Shown piece by piece: positions 39,030 to 47,193 of a DNA stretch of 64,000 nt. Numbering within the stretch: the stretch's first letter is position 1; each line of letters begins with the position of its first letter. The notes under the pieces are model-generated. The model ran no database searches and was not told where the DNA came from. It saw only the letters and a program-made list of their open reading frames with translations. This stretch comes from JBGPTK01 sp963797765 (lineage in GTDB: Bacteria > Acidobacteriota > Terriglobia > Acidiferrales > UBA7541), in NCBI GenBank assembly GCA_963797765.1, contig CAWCQU010000002.1, forward strand, positions 496,001 through 560,000. Reading direction: 5' to 3'. The position numbers and the translations under genes are program-made.

Positions 39030-39590
39030 CTACAGCAGCCCCTGAACTTCTTTCTGGAGAGAATCCATATTCACCAGGCCGATATACCGCTTGATGATTT
39101 TTCCGTCGCGCGATATCAGGACGCTGGTGGGGAAGCCGATAATCCCGCCAAATTTATTGGCGATGTCGTCGTTTCCAATCATGATGGGGTAATTCATCGT
39201 AAGCTTCTGGCCGTCCACGTCGAATTTCTGGGTCTGCACGAACGGTTCGACTACTTTCTTGCCTTCATCATCCATGGCCACTCCCAGGATGGTGAAACCC
39301 TTGTCCCCGTATTTGTTTTGAAATCCGATCAAGTCGGGAATTTCCGCCTTGCAAGGCTCGCACCAGGTGGCCCAAAAATTCACCAGGGCCACTTTCCCTT
39401 TGAAGCTGCCCAGCGAAACGCTGCGGCCATCCAAAGTCTGGAAGGTAACTTCCGGCTCGGCCTGGTAATCTTTTTTCCCATCATCTTCCTGCCCGGTGCT
39501 GGGGCTCTTAAACGATTTGCACCCGGGTAAAATGCCGGCGGCCAGGACCGCAAAAACGGCAAGAGTTCGAAATGTCTTTTTCCTCACCAT
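39030..39590 (-). CDS. TlpA/ResA-like thioredoxin-fold lipoprotein
   Basis: A protein of 186 residues from the ATG at 39590. The N-terminus is a lipoprotein signal with the lipobox ending GILPGC, so it is anchored on the outer side of the inner membrane. The thioredoxin domain has NFWATWCEPCKAEIPDL with the active-site CEPC, and the cis-Pro loop IIGFPTSVLI. Such proteins reduce apocytochrome or other periplasmic disulfides, fed by CcdA. It lies eight bases after the ccdA stop and directly before cyaY. Confidence 0.88.
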   Translation of the reverse strand: MVRKKTFRTLAVFAVLAAGILPGCKSFKSPSTGQEDDGKKDYQAEPEVTFQTLDGRSVSLGSFKGKVALVNFWATWCEPCKAEIPDLIGFQNKYGDKGFTILGVAMDDEGKKVVEPFVQTQKFDVDGQKLTMNYPIMIGNDDIANKFGGIIGFPTSVLISRDGKIIKRYIGLVNMDSLQKEVQGLL

Positions 39591-39598
39591 AGCCTCGA

Positions 39599-40464
39599 TC
39601 ACCATGAAAAACGGTTCAAGAATGCCAGTTTACCCGAGAGCCACGTCAGCCGGTTCACAAAAATAAGTCCGCCCACGAACAGCAGCAACACCCCGCTGAA
39701 TACTTCCACCATGTGAATGTGGCGGCGAAATTTCTGGTAGAAGCGCAGAAATTGCCCGATGCCGAGTGCTGTCAGGATGAACGGAATTGCCAGGCCCGCC
39801 GAATACACCGCAAGCAGGAACACTCCTTGAGCGATCGTATCGCGCGTCGCCGCCAAGCCCAGCACCGTCGCCAGAATAGGCCCGATGCAAGGAGTCCATC
39901 CGAAAGCAAAGGCAAACCCCATCAAAAAGCCGCCGACAATTCCCGGCTGCCCGCCCACATTCCGAAAATGCAAATCGCGATTCAGCCAGCGCGAAAGCAA
40001 CGGCCCGGCCAGAAAAATCAGCGCAACGGAAACCAAATGCACTGGCAAAATTCCATGCAGCTTTTCCCGAAAATCCCCAGGCCAGCACTGCCGCCGCTAC
40101 CACCAACGCCGCGCCGATAATCAATCCCAGCCGTACTGGTATCTTTGCCAACCATCCGATCAGATGCAGGCCAAATAGAACCACCACTCGCTCCCGCAAG
40201 CGGCGCGAGCAAAGTTCGATTCCGCAGCAGAAACGCCCCCACGGCGCTGGCGGATGCGCCGAAGGTGATGAACACAATCGAGAACCCGGAAACGAATGCC
40301 AGCGATGAGGTCAGCAGGCTGGCGCGCGGAGTTTCCCCGGTTTTCAGCTGTTCCACGCCAATGCCCGACAGCATGGAAACGTATCCGGGTACCAATGGCA
40401 GTACGCACGGGGAAAGGAACGACACCAGGCCGGCCACAAACGCGGCAAATATGGATACGTCCAT
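39599..40464 (-). pseudogene. ccdA: Cytochrome c biogenesis protein CcdA (DsbD-beta-like), two frameshifts
   Basis: Six-helix inner-membrane protein that moves electrons from cytoplasmic thioredoxin to periplasmic thiol proteins. The N-terminal part has SFLSPCVLPLVPGYVS and the later part GWTPCIGPILATVLG, giving the two redox cysteines of CcdA. The frame breaks twice, at 40188 (an extra A on the minus strand, repaired to AGAVVVLFGLHLIGWL) and in the CCCC at 40075-40078 (an extra G on the minus strand, repaired to VLAWDFREKLHGILP). The repaired protein has about 287 residues. ATG at 40464 is used as the start. It heads the thiol-redox operon. Confidence 0.82.
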
Positions 40465-40777
40465 AGTTTCGATTACGCCTTCTTCGCAGGATTGGATGCC
40501 TGTGCCAAGGCTAAGAAACAAATCCAAAGCACTTATTTTCCCACACTCGCCTGTTCCGTGTCGTGGCTATCTCATTTTTGTTTACGGCCGCCGAATTCCC
40601 CGCCAACTGTCAGCGAAACCTTCCGATTCAGCCGTGAGGATAAGTTTTCAGATCCCGGCTAAACAAATGATTCTACAAAGCTTTACACCGCGCGCGGCAT
40701 TGGAATTCCATTTGCTCTTGTTGAATTGGCTGGTTGCGCCATGGTCAGCCACCGAAACGAAGTTGGAGATAAATTCA
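40465..40777. other. Divergent intergenic region
   Basis: This lies between leftward ccdA and the rightward CDP-alcohol phosphatidyltransferase gene. The open frame running through it is not coding-like. I see no clear promoter, repeat or RNA. Confidence 0.4.
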
Positions 40778-41425
40778 ATGACCCCTAACCAAATCACCGC
40801 CTTGCGAGTAGCCATGGCCTTCGCCGCCGTAGCGCTTTTCGGCCGGACTCTCTGGATGGACGTGGCCGCGCTTGGGCTGACGGTTTCCGCCATCAGTTTA
40901 GACGCGCTGGACGGCTATCTGGCTCGCCGCCGGAAACTTTCTTCGCCCCTCGGAGCGCAAATCGACATTCTTGGCGATCGTGTGGTGGAGAATTTATTTT
41001 TCACCTTTTTTGCCGTCACCGGATTGGTTTCTCTGTGGGTTCCGGTGCTTTTCTTTGTGCGGGGCACTCTTACCGACTTTATTCGTGGACTCGCGGCACT
41101 TTCGGGGCGGTCCGGATTCGGCAAGGAATCCATGCTGGAATCGTGGTGGGGACGCAAGCTGGTTGCGTCGCGCGCAAGCCGCGGAGCATATGCCGCGTTG
41201 AAATGTATCTGTTTTTGTTATCTGGGCGTTCAACTCACGCTGCTCCATCTTCCTTCGCCACTTCTGAATGGACAATGGATGAGCTGGTTTGCCTGGACGG
41301 CGCAAGTTCTTGTCGCAGCTACCATCGCATTTTGCATCGTCCGCGCGGTACCAGTGTTGTGGGAAGGCGGGCGCTATCTGGGAGCCTTTAGTCCCGCTAC
41401 GAAAACGGTGGGAGCCGCGCGATGA
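40778..41425 (+). CDS. CDP-alcohol phosphatidyltransferase family protein
   Basis: A 215-residue membrane enzyme with the family signature at about residues 45-71: DALDGYLARRR with the following G-x3-D-x3-D (GAQIDILGD), which binds the CDP-lipid and metal. Roughly six helices surround it. It would join a CDP-activated lipid to a polar alcohol. ATG at 40778 is preferred; GGAG stands nine bases before it, and the earlier open frame looks non-coding. It overlaps the next gene in ATGA. See the finding on a possible inositol-lipid operon. Confidence 0.85.
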   Translation: MTPNQITALRVAMAFAAVALFGRTLWMDVAALGLTVSAISLDALDGYLARRRKLSSPLGAQIDILGDRVVENLFFTFFAVTGLVSLWVPVLFFVRGTLTDFIRGLAALSGRSGFGKESMLESWWGRKLVASRASRGAYAALKCICFCYLGVQLTLLHLPSPLLNGQWMSWFAWTAQVLVAATIAFCIVRAVPVLWEGGRYLGAFSPATKTVGAAR

Positions 41426-42171
41426 TTCCGGCATCGAATTGCGCGGCTTTTTTCGACCTGGACGGCACGCTTCTTGCGCCTCCCTCCCTGGAGCGCCGGT
41501 TCATTCACTATTTGCTGAAGCGCGGCGAATTGGGTCCCGGGAACGGCTGGGGCTGGCTGGCGGAATTCCTGCTGAGAATCGGGGGCGATCGAATTGCAGC
41601 CACCGAGGGCAATAAAAAATATCTGGAACAGTTGCCGGTTACGCTGGCCGGTGATTGGGCCGCATCGATCGCATCGCAGCCGGCGCCGATTTTCTCCGAA
41701 GGCTTGTGCCAATTGGCGTGGCACGCATCGGAAGGCCACAGAATCTTTTTTTTGAGTGGCTCACTCGCTCCCCTGGTGCGAGCCGTAATTCGTTTGTTGC
41801 CGTTGCCGTCCGAACAAATCATTGTGTGCGCAACCGAATTGGAATCTCGCGCGGGCCGGTGGACCGGAGAGATTTCGGGTGAGCTGGTTTCCGGACCGGC
41901 AAAAGCACACGCTGCCATGCTGCTCGCGAAGCAATTCCGGGTTCCGCTGGCAAACAGCTTTGCTTATGGTGATCGCTTCTCGGACGCCGCAATTCTCGGC
42001 CTGGTTGGTTTTCCGGTCGCCGTCAATCCTTCCCGGCGTCTCGAGCGGCATGCCATTCAGCGCCGCTGGCCCATTGTCCGATGGAATCTTCCGGTCGCGG
42101 CTTCCAGTGTGGAGCCGCCACAGTTCTCTCACCCGGTCGAATCCCTTTCGCAAGTTGAGGTAAAACAATGA
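41422..42171 (+). CDS. HAD-IB family phosphatase
   Basis: A 249-residue haloacid-dehalogenase hydrolase. The nucleophile motif FFDLDGTLLAPP is near residues 10-21, motif II is the Ser in FFLSGSLAP and the metal motif is YGDRFSDAAILGLVG. The SerB-like (IB) layout with a small helical cap is clear. Squeezed between a CDP-alcohol phosphatidyltransferase and a PAP2 protein with ATGA overlaps on both sides, it likely dephosphorylates a phospholipid head-group intermediate. Confidence 0.85.
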   Translation: MIPASNCAAFFDLDGTLLAPPSLERRFIHYLLKRGELGPGNGWGWLAEFLLRIGGDRIAATEGNKKYLEQLPVTLAGDWAASIASQPAPIFSEGLCQLAWHASEGHRIFFLSGSLAPLVRAVIRLLPLPSEQIIVCATELESRAGRWTGEISGELVSGPAKAHAAMLLAKQFRVPLANSFAYGDRFSDAAILGLVGFPVAVNPSRRLERHAIQRRWPIVRWNLPVAASSVEPPQFSHPVESLSQVEVKQ

Positions 42172-43160
42172 ATCGACCGACAAAGCCGCCGATTCGCCCG
42201 TACGCGCAAGCCGCGGCGGTTCCCTGGCGCGAGCAGAAATCTGTTTTTCCTTTCCCCCCGCTTTCCACTTGGATCGATCAAATTCGCGGTGCATGCGGCG
42301 CGTTTGAATGGGTCACGTTTGGCTATCTGGCCATTCTGGACACCCTGATTTTCTTGTTCCGCAGGAATCTGCCAGCCGCCCCGCGCTATCTGCTGATTCA
42401 CGCTTGCGTGGCAGCGGGAATTGTGGCCCTGGTGTGGGCTGCAAGCCGATCGCGAAATTCCAGCGTTCATTTTTTGCGCTATTGGTATGCCTTGCCGCTG
42501 TGGACTTTTTTATTCGAGGAATTGACCGGCCTGGTGCACATCATTTTCCCCAACTGGTTCGACGATTGGCTGATCCGATTCGATCACGCACTCACCGGCG
42601 TTTATCCGTGGGATTGGCTTGCACAATTCGCGAACCCGGCGCTGAACGATTTCATGCAGTTCGCCTACCTGACTTACTTTTTCGCTCTCGTTGCGCTGCC
42701 CGCGATTCTCTATGCGCAAAAAAGTCATCGTGAATTCTGGACGGCGATGACGTCCATGGCGCTGGCGCATTACACCGTTTATACGATTGCGATCTTCTTC
42801 CCGATACAAAGCCCGTTCCATGCTTTTCCCGCGCTGGAACATCAGGTGCTTCCAGGAGGCCCGGCCACCTGGGTGATCAATCTGGTCGAACGCTACGGTC
42901 GGGTTCACGGTGCGGCGTTTCCATCGGCGCACGTTGCCGGTGCATTCGCGATTCTCCTTTGCGCCTGGCAATACCGCCGCTGGCTTTTCTGGGTACACTT
43001 GCCCCTCTTCGCCCTGATGGTGATTTCAACGGTCTACGGACGCTACCATTATGTGGGGGATGGCTTGGCGGGATTGCTTACGGGAGCCGCGGGCTTTTTC
43101 GCTGCACATCTCTTGATGAAATCGCGCGGCGCCGTGCCGCAAATCTGCGCGCCGGAATAG
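42168..43160 (+). CDS. PAP2-superfamily membrane protein (inositol-phosphorylceramide-synthase-like)
   Basis: A 330-residue protein with about six or seven helices. The acid-phosphatase motifs are HGAAFPSAHVAGAF and GRYHYVGDGLAG, where the two catalytic histidines and the Arg are present; the N-terminal KxxxxxxRP motif is not obvious. This C-terminal placement is that of PAP2_3 proteins such as Aur1-type inositol phosphorylceramide synthases. It would transfer or remove a phospho-head group at the outer face of the membrane. Confidence 0.8.
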   Translation: MNRPTKPPIRPYAQAAAVPWREQKSVFPFPPLSTWIDQIRGACGAFEWVTFGYLAILDTLIFLFRRNLPAAPRYLLIHACVAAGIVALVWAASRSRNSSVHFLRYWYALPLWTFLFEELTGLVHIIFPNWFDDWLIRFDHALTGVYPWDWLAQFANPALNDFMQFAYLTYFFALVALPAILYAQKSHREFWTAMTSMALAHYTVYTIAIFFPIQSPFHAFPALEHQVLPGGPATWVINLVERYGRVHGAAFPSAHVAGAFAILLCAWQYRRWLFWVHLPLFALMVISTVYGRYHYVGDGLAGLLTGAAGFFAAHLLMKSRGAVPQICAPE

Positions 43161-43174
43161 GCTTTCAGGAAAAT

Positions 43175-44601
43175 TCACTCCAACTTCGGATGGCGGTCGT
43201 GCCACTGGGTGGATTGCTCGTAGGCGTGGGCAACCTGCAGCAATCGCGCTTCTCCCCAGGTTGGGCCGATCAATTGCAAACCGATTGGCAGGCCCGTTCG
43301 CGTAAAGCCACACGGCACTGAAATGGCTGGAAGCCCCGTAAAATTCGCCGGGCGGTTGGTGCGAATCAGCGCCGAGCGCACCAATTCTTCGTGCGCGCCA
43401 ATTCTCACCGTCTGTTGGCCAATGCGCGGAGCCGGGATGGGCACTGACGGCGCGAGGATCGCGTCCACTTGCTTGAACGCACTCTCGAATTCGCCGAGGA
43501 TTTTCTTGCGGGTTTCCAGCGCCGCCAAATAATCGACCGCACGGATGGAATCGCCAAGCTCTAGGCGTTTTCGTACGTCTTCGCCATAATCCGCGGCGCG
43601 CGCCGGATAGTAACCGGACAATTCGTGAAAACTGTACGATTCGGCCAACGCGATCTGCGTGCTCGGCTCCACGGAAGCGGAAATACTCGGAAGCGAAATT
43701 TCTGCCACTGTCGCTCCCAGCTTTTCGAGTTGTTTTGCCGGCAGCTTCGATCGCTTTCTGAACCTCGGCATCCACATGCTCGAAGAAATACTCGCGAGGC
43801 CAACCCAGCCGCATTTTTCGCAGCCGCCGTGTGTTCAACGCGCCCGCATAGTCCGGCACTGCCTTGGACACTGTCGCGGGATCAAGCGGATCGCGTCCAG
43901 CAATCGCGCGTAACAGAATCGCAACGTCCGCTACCGACCTCGCCAATGGCCCCGCGTGATCGAGGCTGCGGGCGAGCGGCACCACTCCATAGCAACTCAC
44001 GCGGCCGAATGTGGGCTTCAGGCCCACGATTCCGCAAAGCGCGGCCGGAATTCGAATGGAGCCGCCGGTATCGGTTCCCACGGATGCGAATCCAATTCCC
44101 GAGGCGAGTGATGCCGCCGAACCGCCGCTCGAACCTCCGGGAGTGCGTTCGAGATCCCAGGGATTGTGAACCGGCCCGTAATGAGGATTCTCACTGGTGA
44201 TTCCATAAGCAAATTCGTGGAGGATTGTTTTGCCCAGCAGGATCGCGCCAGCGCGCGAAAGCCGCCGCGCCACCGTTGCGTCAGCATCCGGAACGAAATC
44301 CGCCAGAATTTTGGATCCCGCCGTGGTGCGAATTCCGCGCGTCCAAATATTATCCTTCAAAGAAATCGGAATGCCGTGTAGCGGCCCGCGATCGCGGCCC
44401 TTTCGAAGTTCCTTTTCCGCTTGCCGCGCGGAACGCTTGGCGATGATCCGCCACAACTGTAAGAAACGCATTCAAGCGCGGATTCAGCCGCGTGATCCGC
44501 GCCAGCGCCGATTCCACCAGGTCCACCGGAGAAATTTTTCCGGACCGCAAGAACCGCCCGGCTTGCTCGATGGAAAGAAAAGCAAGTTCCGATTCACGCA
44601 T
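43175..44601 (-). pseudogene. Amidase-signature family enzyme (GatA-like), two frameshifts
   Basis: A Ser-cisSer-Lys amidase. The catalytic Lys is in HGIPISLKDNIW, and GGSSGGSAASLASG and GTDTGGSIRIPAALCG give the cis-Ser and nucleophile Ser. The frame breaks at 44445 (an extra base, repaired to VVADIAKRSARQAEKEL) and at about 43738-43741 (an extra base, repaired to IEAAAKQLEKLGATV). The full product would have about 475 residues from ATG at 44601. Such enzymes hydrolyse amides or act in the GatCAB complex; no gatB or gatC lies nearby, so the substrate is open. Confidence 0.8.
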
Positions 44602-44619
44602 CGCGCTGGCCCACTCGCA

Positions 44620-46947
44620 TCAAAAGATTTTGTCCTGTCGCCGAACATTGCCCACCGAGCCGATATTCGCGATCAGCAGCACCAGCCGGTATTGATTCTC
44701 CGAGCGCACATTTCCCAACGTCAGCCGCCGGTATTCGAATCCAATTCCGCAGCACGAACCGTTGTAGCTCAATTGCGCCAATTGATTTTGAAACACGCGC
44801 TGCGTCACGTCGTAGCTCATGCCGAATGCGGTATTCCATCCGCGGCGGTTCAAATCGCCATAGCCCACCAGCGCGCGCACCTGATTCGATCGCGGCTGAA
44901 ATATATTGGGATTTGACGGCGAGGTGGGCGGAATATTAATCGTCGAAAAATCCGCCAGCGTCAGAAAAGATTCGCGAAAAGGTTTCAGCTTGAGCAGCGT
45001 TCCGATCCCGGTGATTTGTCCGCGCTGCGGATCGTAATCCACGCGAAGTTGCGCGTCGTACGGCCCGCCGGGAGTGATGCGCAAATCGCTGATAATCGGC
45101 GAAAAACGCCGCGCCTGGTCGGCAAATGCAAACGGCGTCAGAGCATCCAGAGTCTGAAACACGTTGCGTTGCCCCGGCACCAGCGCGCCGCCGAAGGTGG
45201 GGTCGAGAAAATACTTCTGAGAAATGCGCCAAGTCACCAAGTCTTGCGCATCGCCATCACCTTGCTTGCGAAACAGACGCTGCGTCAGCGAATATTCCAC
45301 TTCACTGGTATCCGTAAGCGTTTCATCTTCGTCGAAGCGAAGAAACCGCCCGTAATCATTCACGCCGCTCACATAACGGTAGGTGATGTCCGGCTCAATC
45401 GAATGCTTCCATTTTGTATCCGAATCTCCCCATTCCCGTGCCAGCGAAGGCGGCCGCAGGTCCAGGGAGAATTCTTCGGTAGTGCGCACAAAGGGCTGGT
45501 TCTCCAGGACTCCGTTCACCAACTGCGCGCCGTAGCGGGTTGAACGCAAGGTAAAAGTAGGGATGACAGAGAGCCATGGCCCCCAGTGCAGCGGCATGGT
45601 CACGCTCGGGGCGAATTCCGAGCGCTGCACGATAGCGGGGGTTTGAAAGGATGGCGAAACATTGTCGGCGCGATGCACACCATCGGCGAACAGATCGAAA
45701 CTGAAATAAACGGGCAACTTCTGCCAGGGCGCTTGATCGTATGACATGAACCGCGCTTCGGGGGCGGTGCGCAACACCACGGAGGTTTCCGGCGTTCCGG
45801 TGGTGATGTCATTGGTGCTCAAAAAGTTCTTATAGCTGAGCGCGGCAAAGCTGATCGTGAATCCGCGAAACGTGTTGGTAAGAAACGCGGTGTTGCGCAC
45901 CTCCGAGTTCACCGCCTGGGCAAACGTCTCGGCAAACGCCAGGCGGAACGTGAGAGACGTCAGTTCATTCAAGTCGGCCACCACGCGCCATCCGCCCGGC
46001 AACAAAGCATCCAGGCCAAAATGAGCCTCGTGGCCTCCTTGCGTCACGCGAACCCCATTTTGCACTACGCCCCGGTCGTTCACTCCGTAATAGCTGGCAT
46101 CCATTCGCACGTTGGGGTCAGGCCGGGCGCGGAAGTTGGCGTTTTGGCTCCAGCCGCGGCGAGTCATAATCTGTGCACCGAGGGTTGAGTCCATCCATTC
46201 CGTTGGCGCCCAGTAGTAAGAATCGCCCACGAAATATCCTTTCACACTGCTATCGCCCACTTCCGGAGTCATAAATCCAGATTGGCGCAAGCGACGGCCA
46301 GCCGGCACGGTGGCATATGGCAAATACACAATCGGCACGGAGAACAGCCGGAAGGTAGCGCGCTCAAGATGAACTTGGTGTTGAATCACAATGGTCGCGT
46401 GCGGCGCAAAAAATTTCCAAGTCGGCCGATCCGGCGGGCAAACGGTCAGCCACGCCTCTCGAATTTTATAGACGCGCTCGTCCACTCGTTCCACCTCCAC
46501 TGCGTAAAAAAGCAGGGGATTGGAGCTCACCAGCAGATTTATATTCGGCCTGCGCTGCGTTTTGAACGAACCGTGAACGTTGTGAAACACGCCATGGCCG
46601 GTGCGCAGCTCAAAGGTTGCCGTATCGGCGTCCAGATGCTGTTCGTCGCGGTCGAATTGCACGTGGCCGCGGGCGATTGCTACTTTCGTTTCGTCGTCAA
46701 ATTCAACGTGGTCGGCGCGCAGCCGGACATCCCGGTAAACAATATCCACATTGCCATCTGCGAAGAATTTCTTGCCCACTTGGCGCTGTTGGTCGGCTTC
46801 CAGTTTCACGATTCCCTGTCCGGCGGATAGCCGTTGCTGGGGGCGCGCGGCAACCCGGGAAACGGGCGCGATTGCGCAGAGCAAGAGAAGGAAAGCGGAA
46901 GCTCTCCCACCGTGCCCCATGAATTTTCCGTGGCTGCGAGTTCGCAT
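44620..46947 (-). CDS. lptD: LPS-assembly protein LptD (OstA/Imp)
   Basis: A 775-residue outer-membrane protein of the lipopolysaccharide transport system. A signal peptide (SAFLLLLCAIAPVSRVAA) is followed by an OstA/LptA-like jellyroll domain (about 45-170, FADGNVDIVYRDVRLRADHVEFDD) and a long C-terminal beta-barrel with many alternating strands up to the end. It inserts lipopolysaccharide into the outer leaflet. The start is either ATG 46947 or the ATG at 46920, nearer the signal peptide. Presence of LptD shows an outer membrane with lipopolysaccharide. Confidence 0.88.
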   Translation of the reverse strand: MRTRSHGKFMGHGGRASAFLLLLCAIAPVSRVAARPQQRLSAGQGIVKLEADQQRQVGKKFFADGNVDIVYRDVRLRADHVEFDDETKVAIARGHVQFDRDEQHLDADTATFELRTGHGVFHNVHGSFKTQRRPNINLLVSSNPLLFYAVEVERVDERVYKIREAWLTVCPPDRPTWKFFAPHATIVIQHQVHLERATFRLFSVPIVYLPYATVPAGRRLRQSGFMTPEVGDSSVKGYFVGDSYYWAPTEWMDSTLGAQIMTRRGWSQNANFRARPDPNVRMDASYYGVNDRGVVQNGVRVTQGGHEAHFGLDALLPGGWRVVADLNELTSLTFRLAFAETFAQAVNSEVRNTAFLTNTFRGFTISFAALSYKNFLSTNDITTGTPETSVVLRTAPEARFMSYDQAPWQKLPVYFSFDLFADGVHRADNVSPSFQTPAIVQRSEFAPSVTMPLHWGPWLSVIPTFTLRSTRYGAQLVNGVLENQPFVRTTEEFSLDLRPPSLAREWGDSDTKWKHSIEPDITYRYVSGVNDYGRFLRFDEDETLTDTSEVEYSLTQRLFRKQGDGDAQDLVTWRISQKYFLDPTFGGALVPGQRNVFQTLDALTPFAFADQARRFSPIISDLRITPGGPYDAQLRVDYDPQRGQITGIGTLLKLKPFRESFLTLADFSTINIPPTSPSNPNIFQPRSNQVRALVGYGDLNRRGWNTAFGMSYDVTQRVFQNQLAQLSYNGSCCGIGFEYRRLTLGNVRSENQYRLVLLIANIGSVGNVRRQDKIF

Positions 46948-47056
46948 CGAAAAAGAAGGTCGAGCCTAACACGCGCTGCGGAATGCAGGCAACGAGAGCG
47001 CGTCATCCGCTCTCCGCCTCCAGTGACACTCGATGCGATTTGGCGCATCCGGGGTG

Positions 47057-47062
47057 TATACT
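47057..47062 (+). promoter_or_regulatory. Candidate -10 box of the AsmA gene
   Basis: TATACT lies 131 bases before the ATG. The GC-rich leader after it contains the block TTGCCCGCGGG that also occurs in the leader of the asnB-like gene. No clear -35 hexamer is visible. Confidence 0.3.
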
Positions 47063-47193
47063 CCGAAACCGAGAAGGACGTCCCGGTTGGGCGCTTGCCC
47101 GCGGGCCCGGGCATGCGGCGGCACAACCCGAGCCTGCCGCCCGGTCCGCACAATTTTGAAGAGGAATCGCCTCTTCACCTTACGAGGAAGATC

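Noticed and set aside
40145..40777. Upstream extension of the CDP-alcohol phosphatidyltransferase frame
   Set aside because: It overlaps ccdA on the other strand and has no motif; ATG 40778 with GGAG is preferred.
46834..47193. Upstream extension of the AsmA frame
   Set aside because: It overlaps lptD on the other strand; the lipid-facing anchor helix starts at the later ATG.
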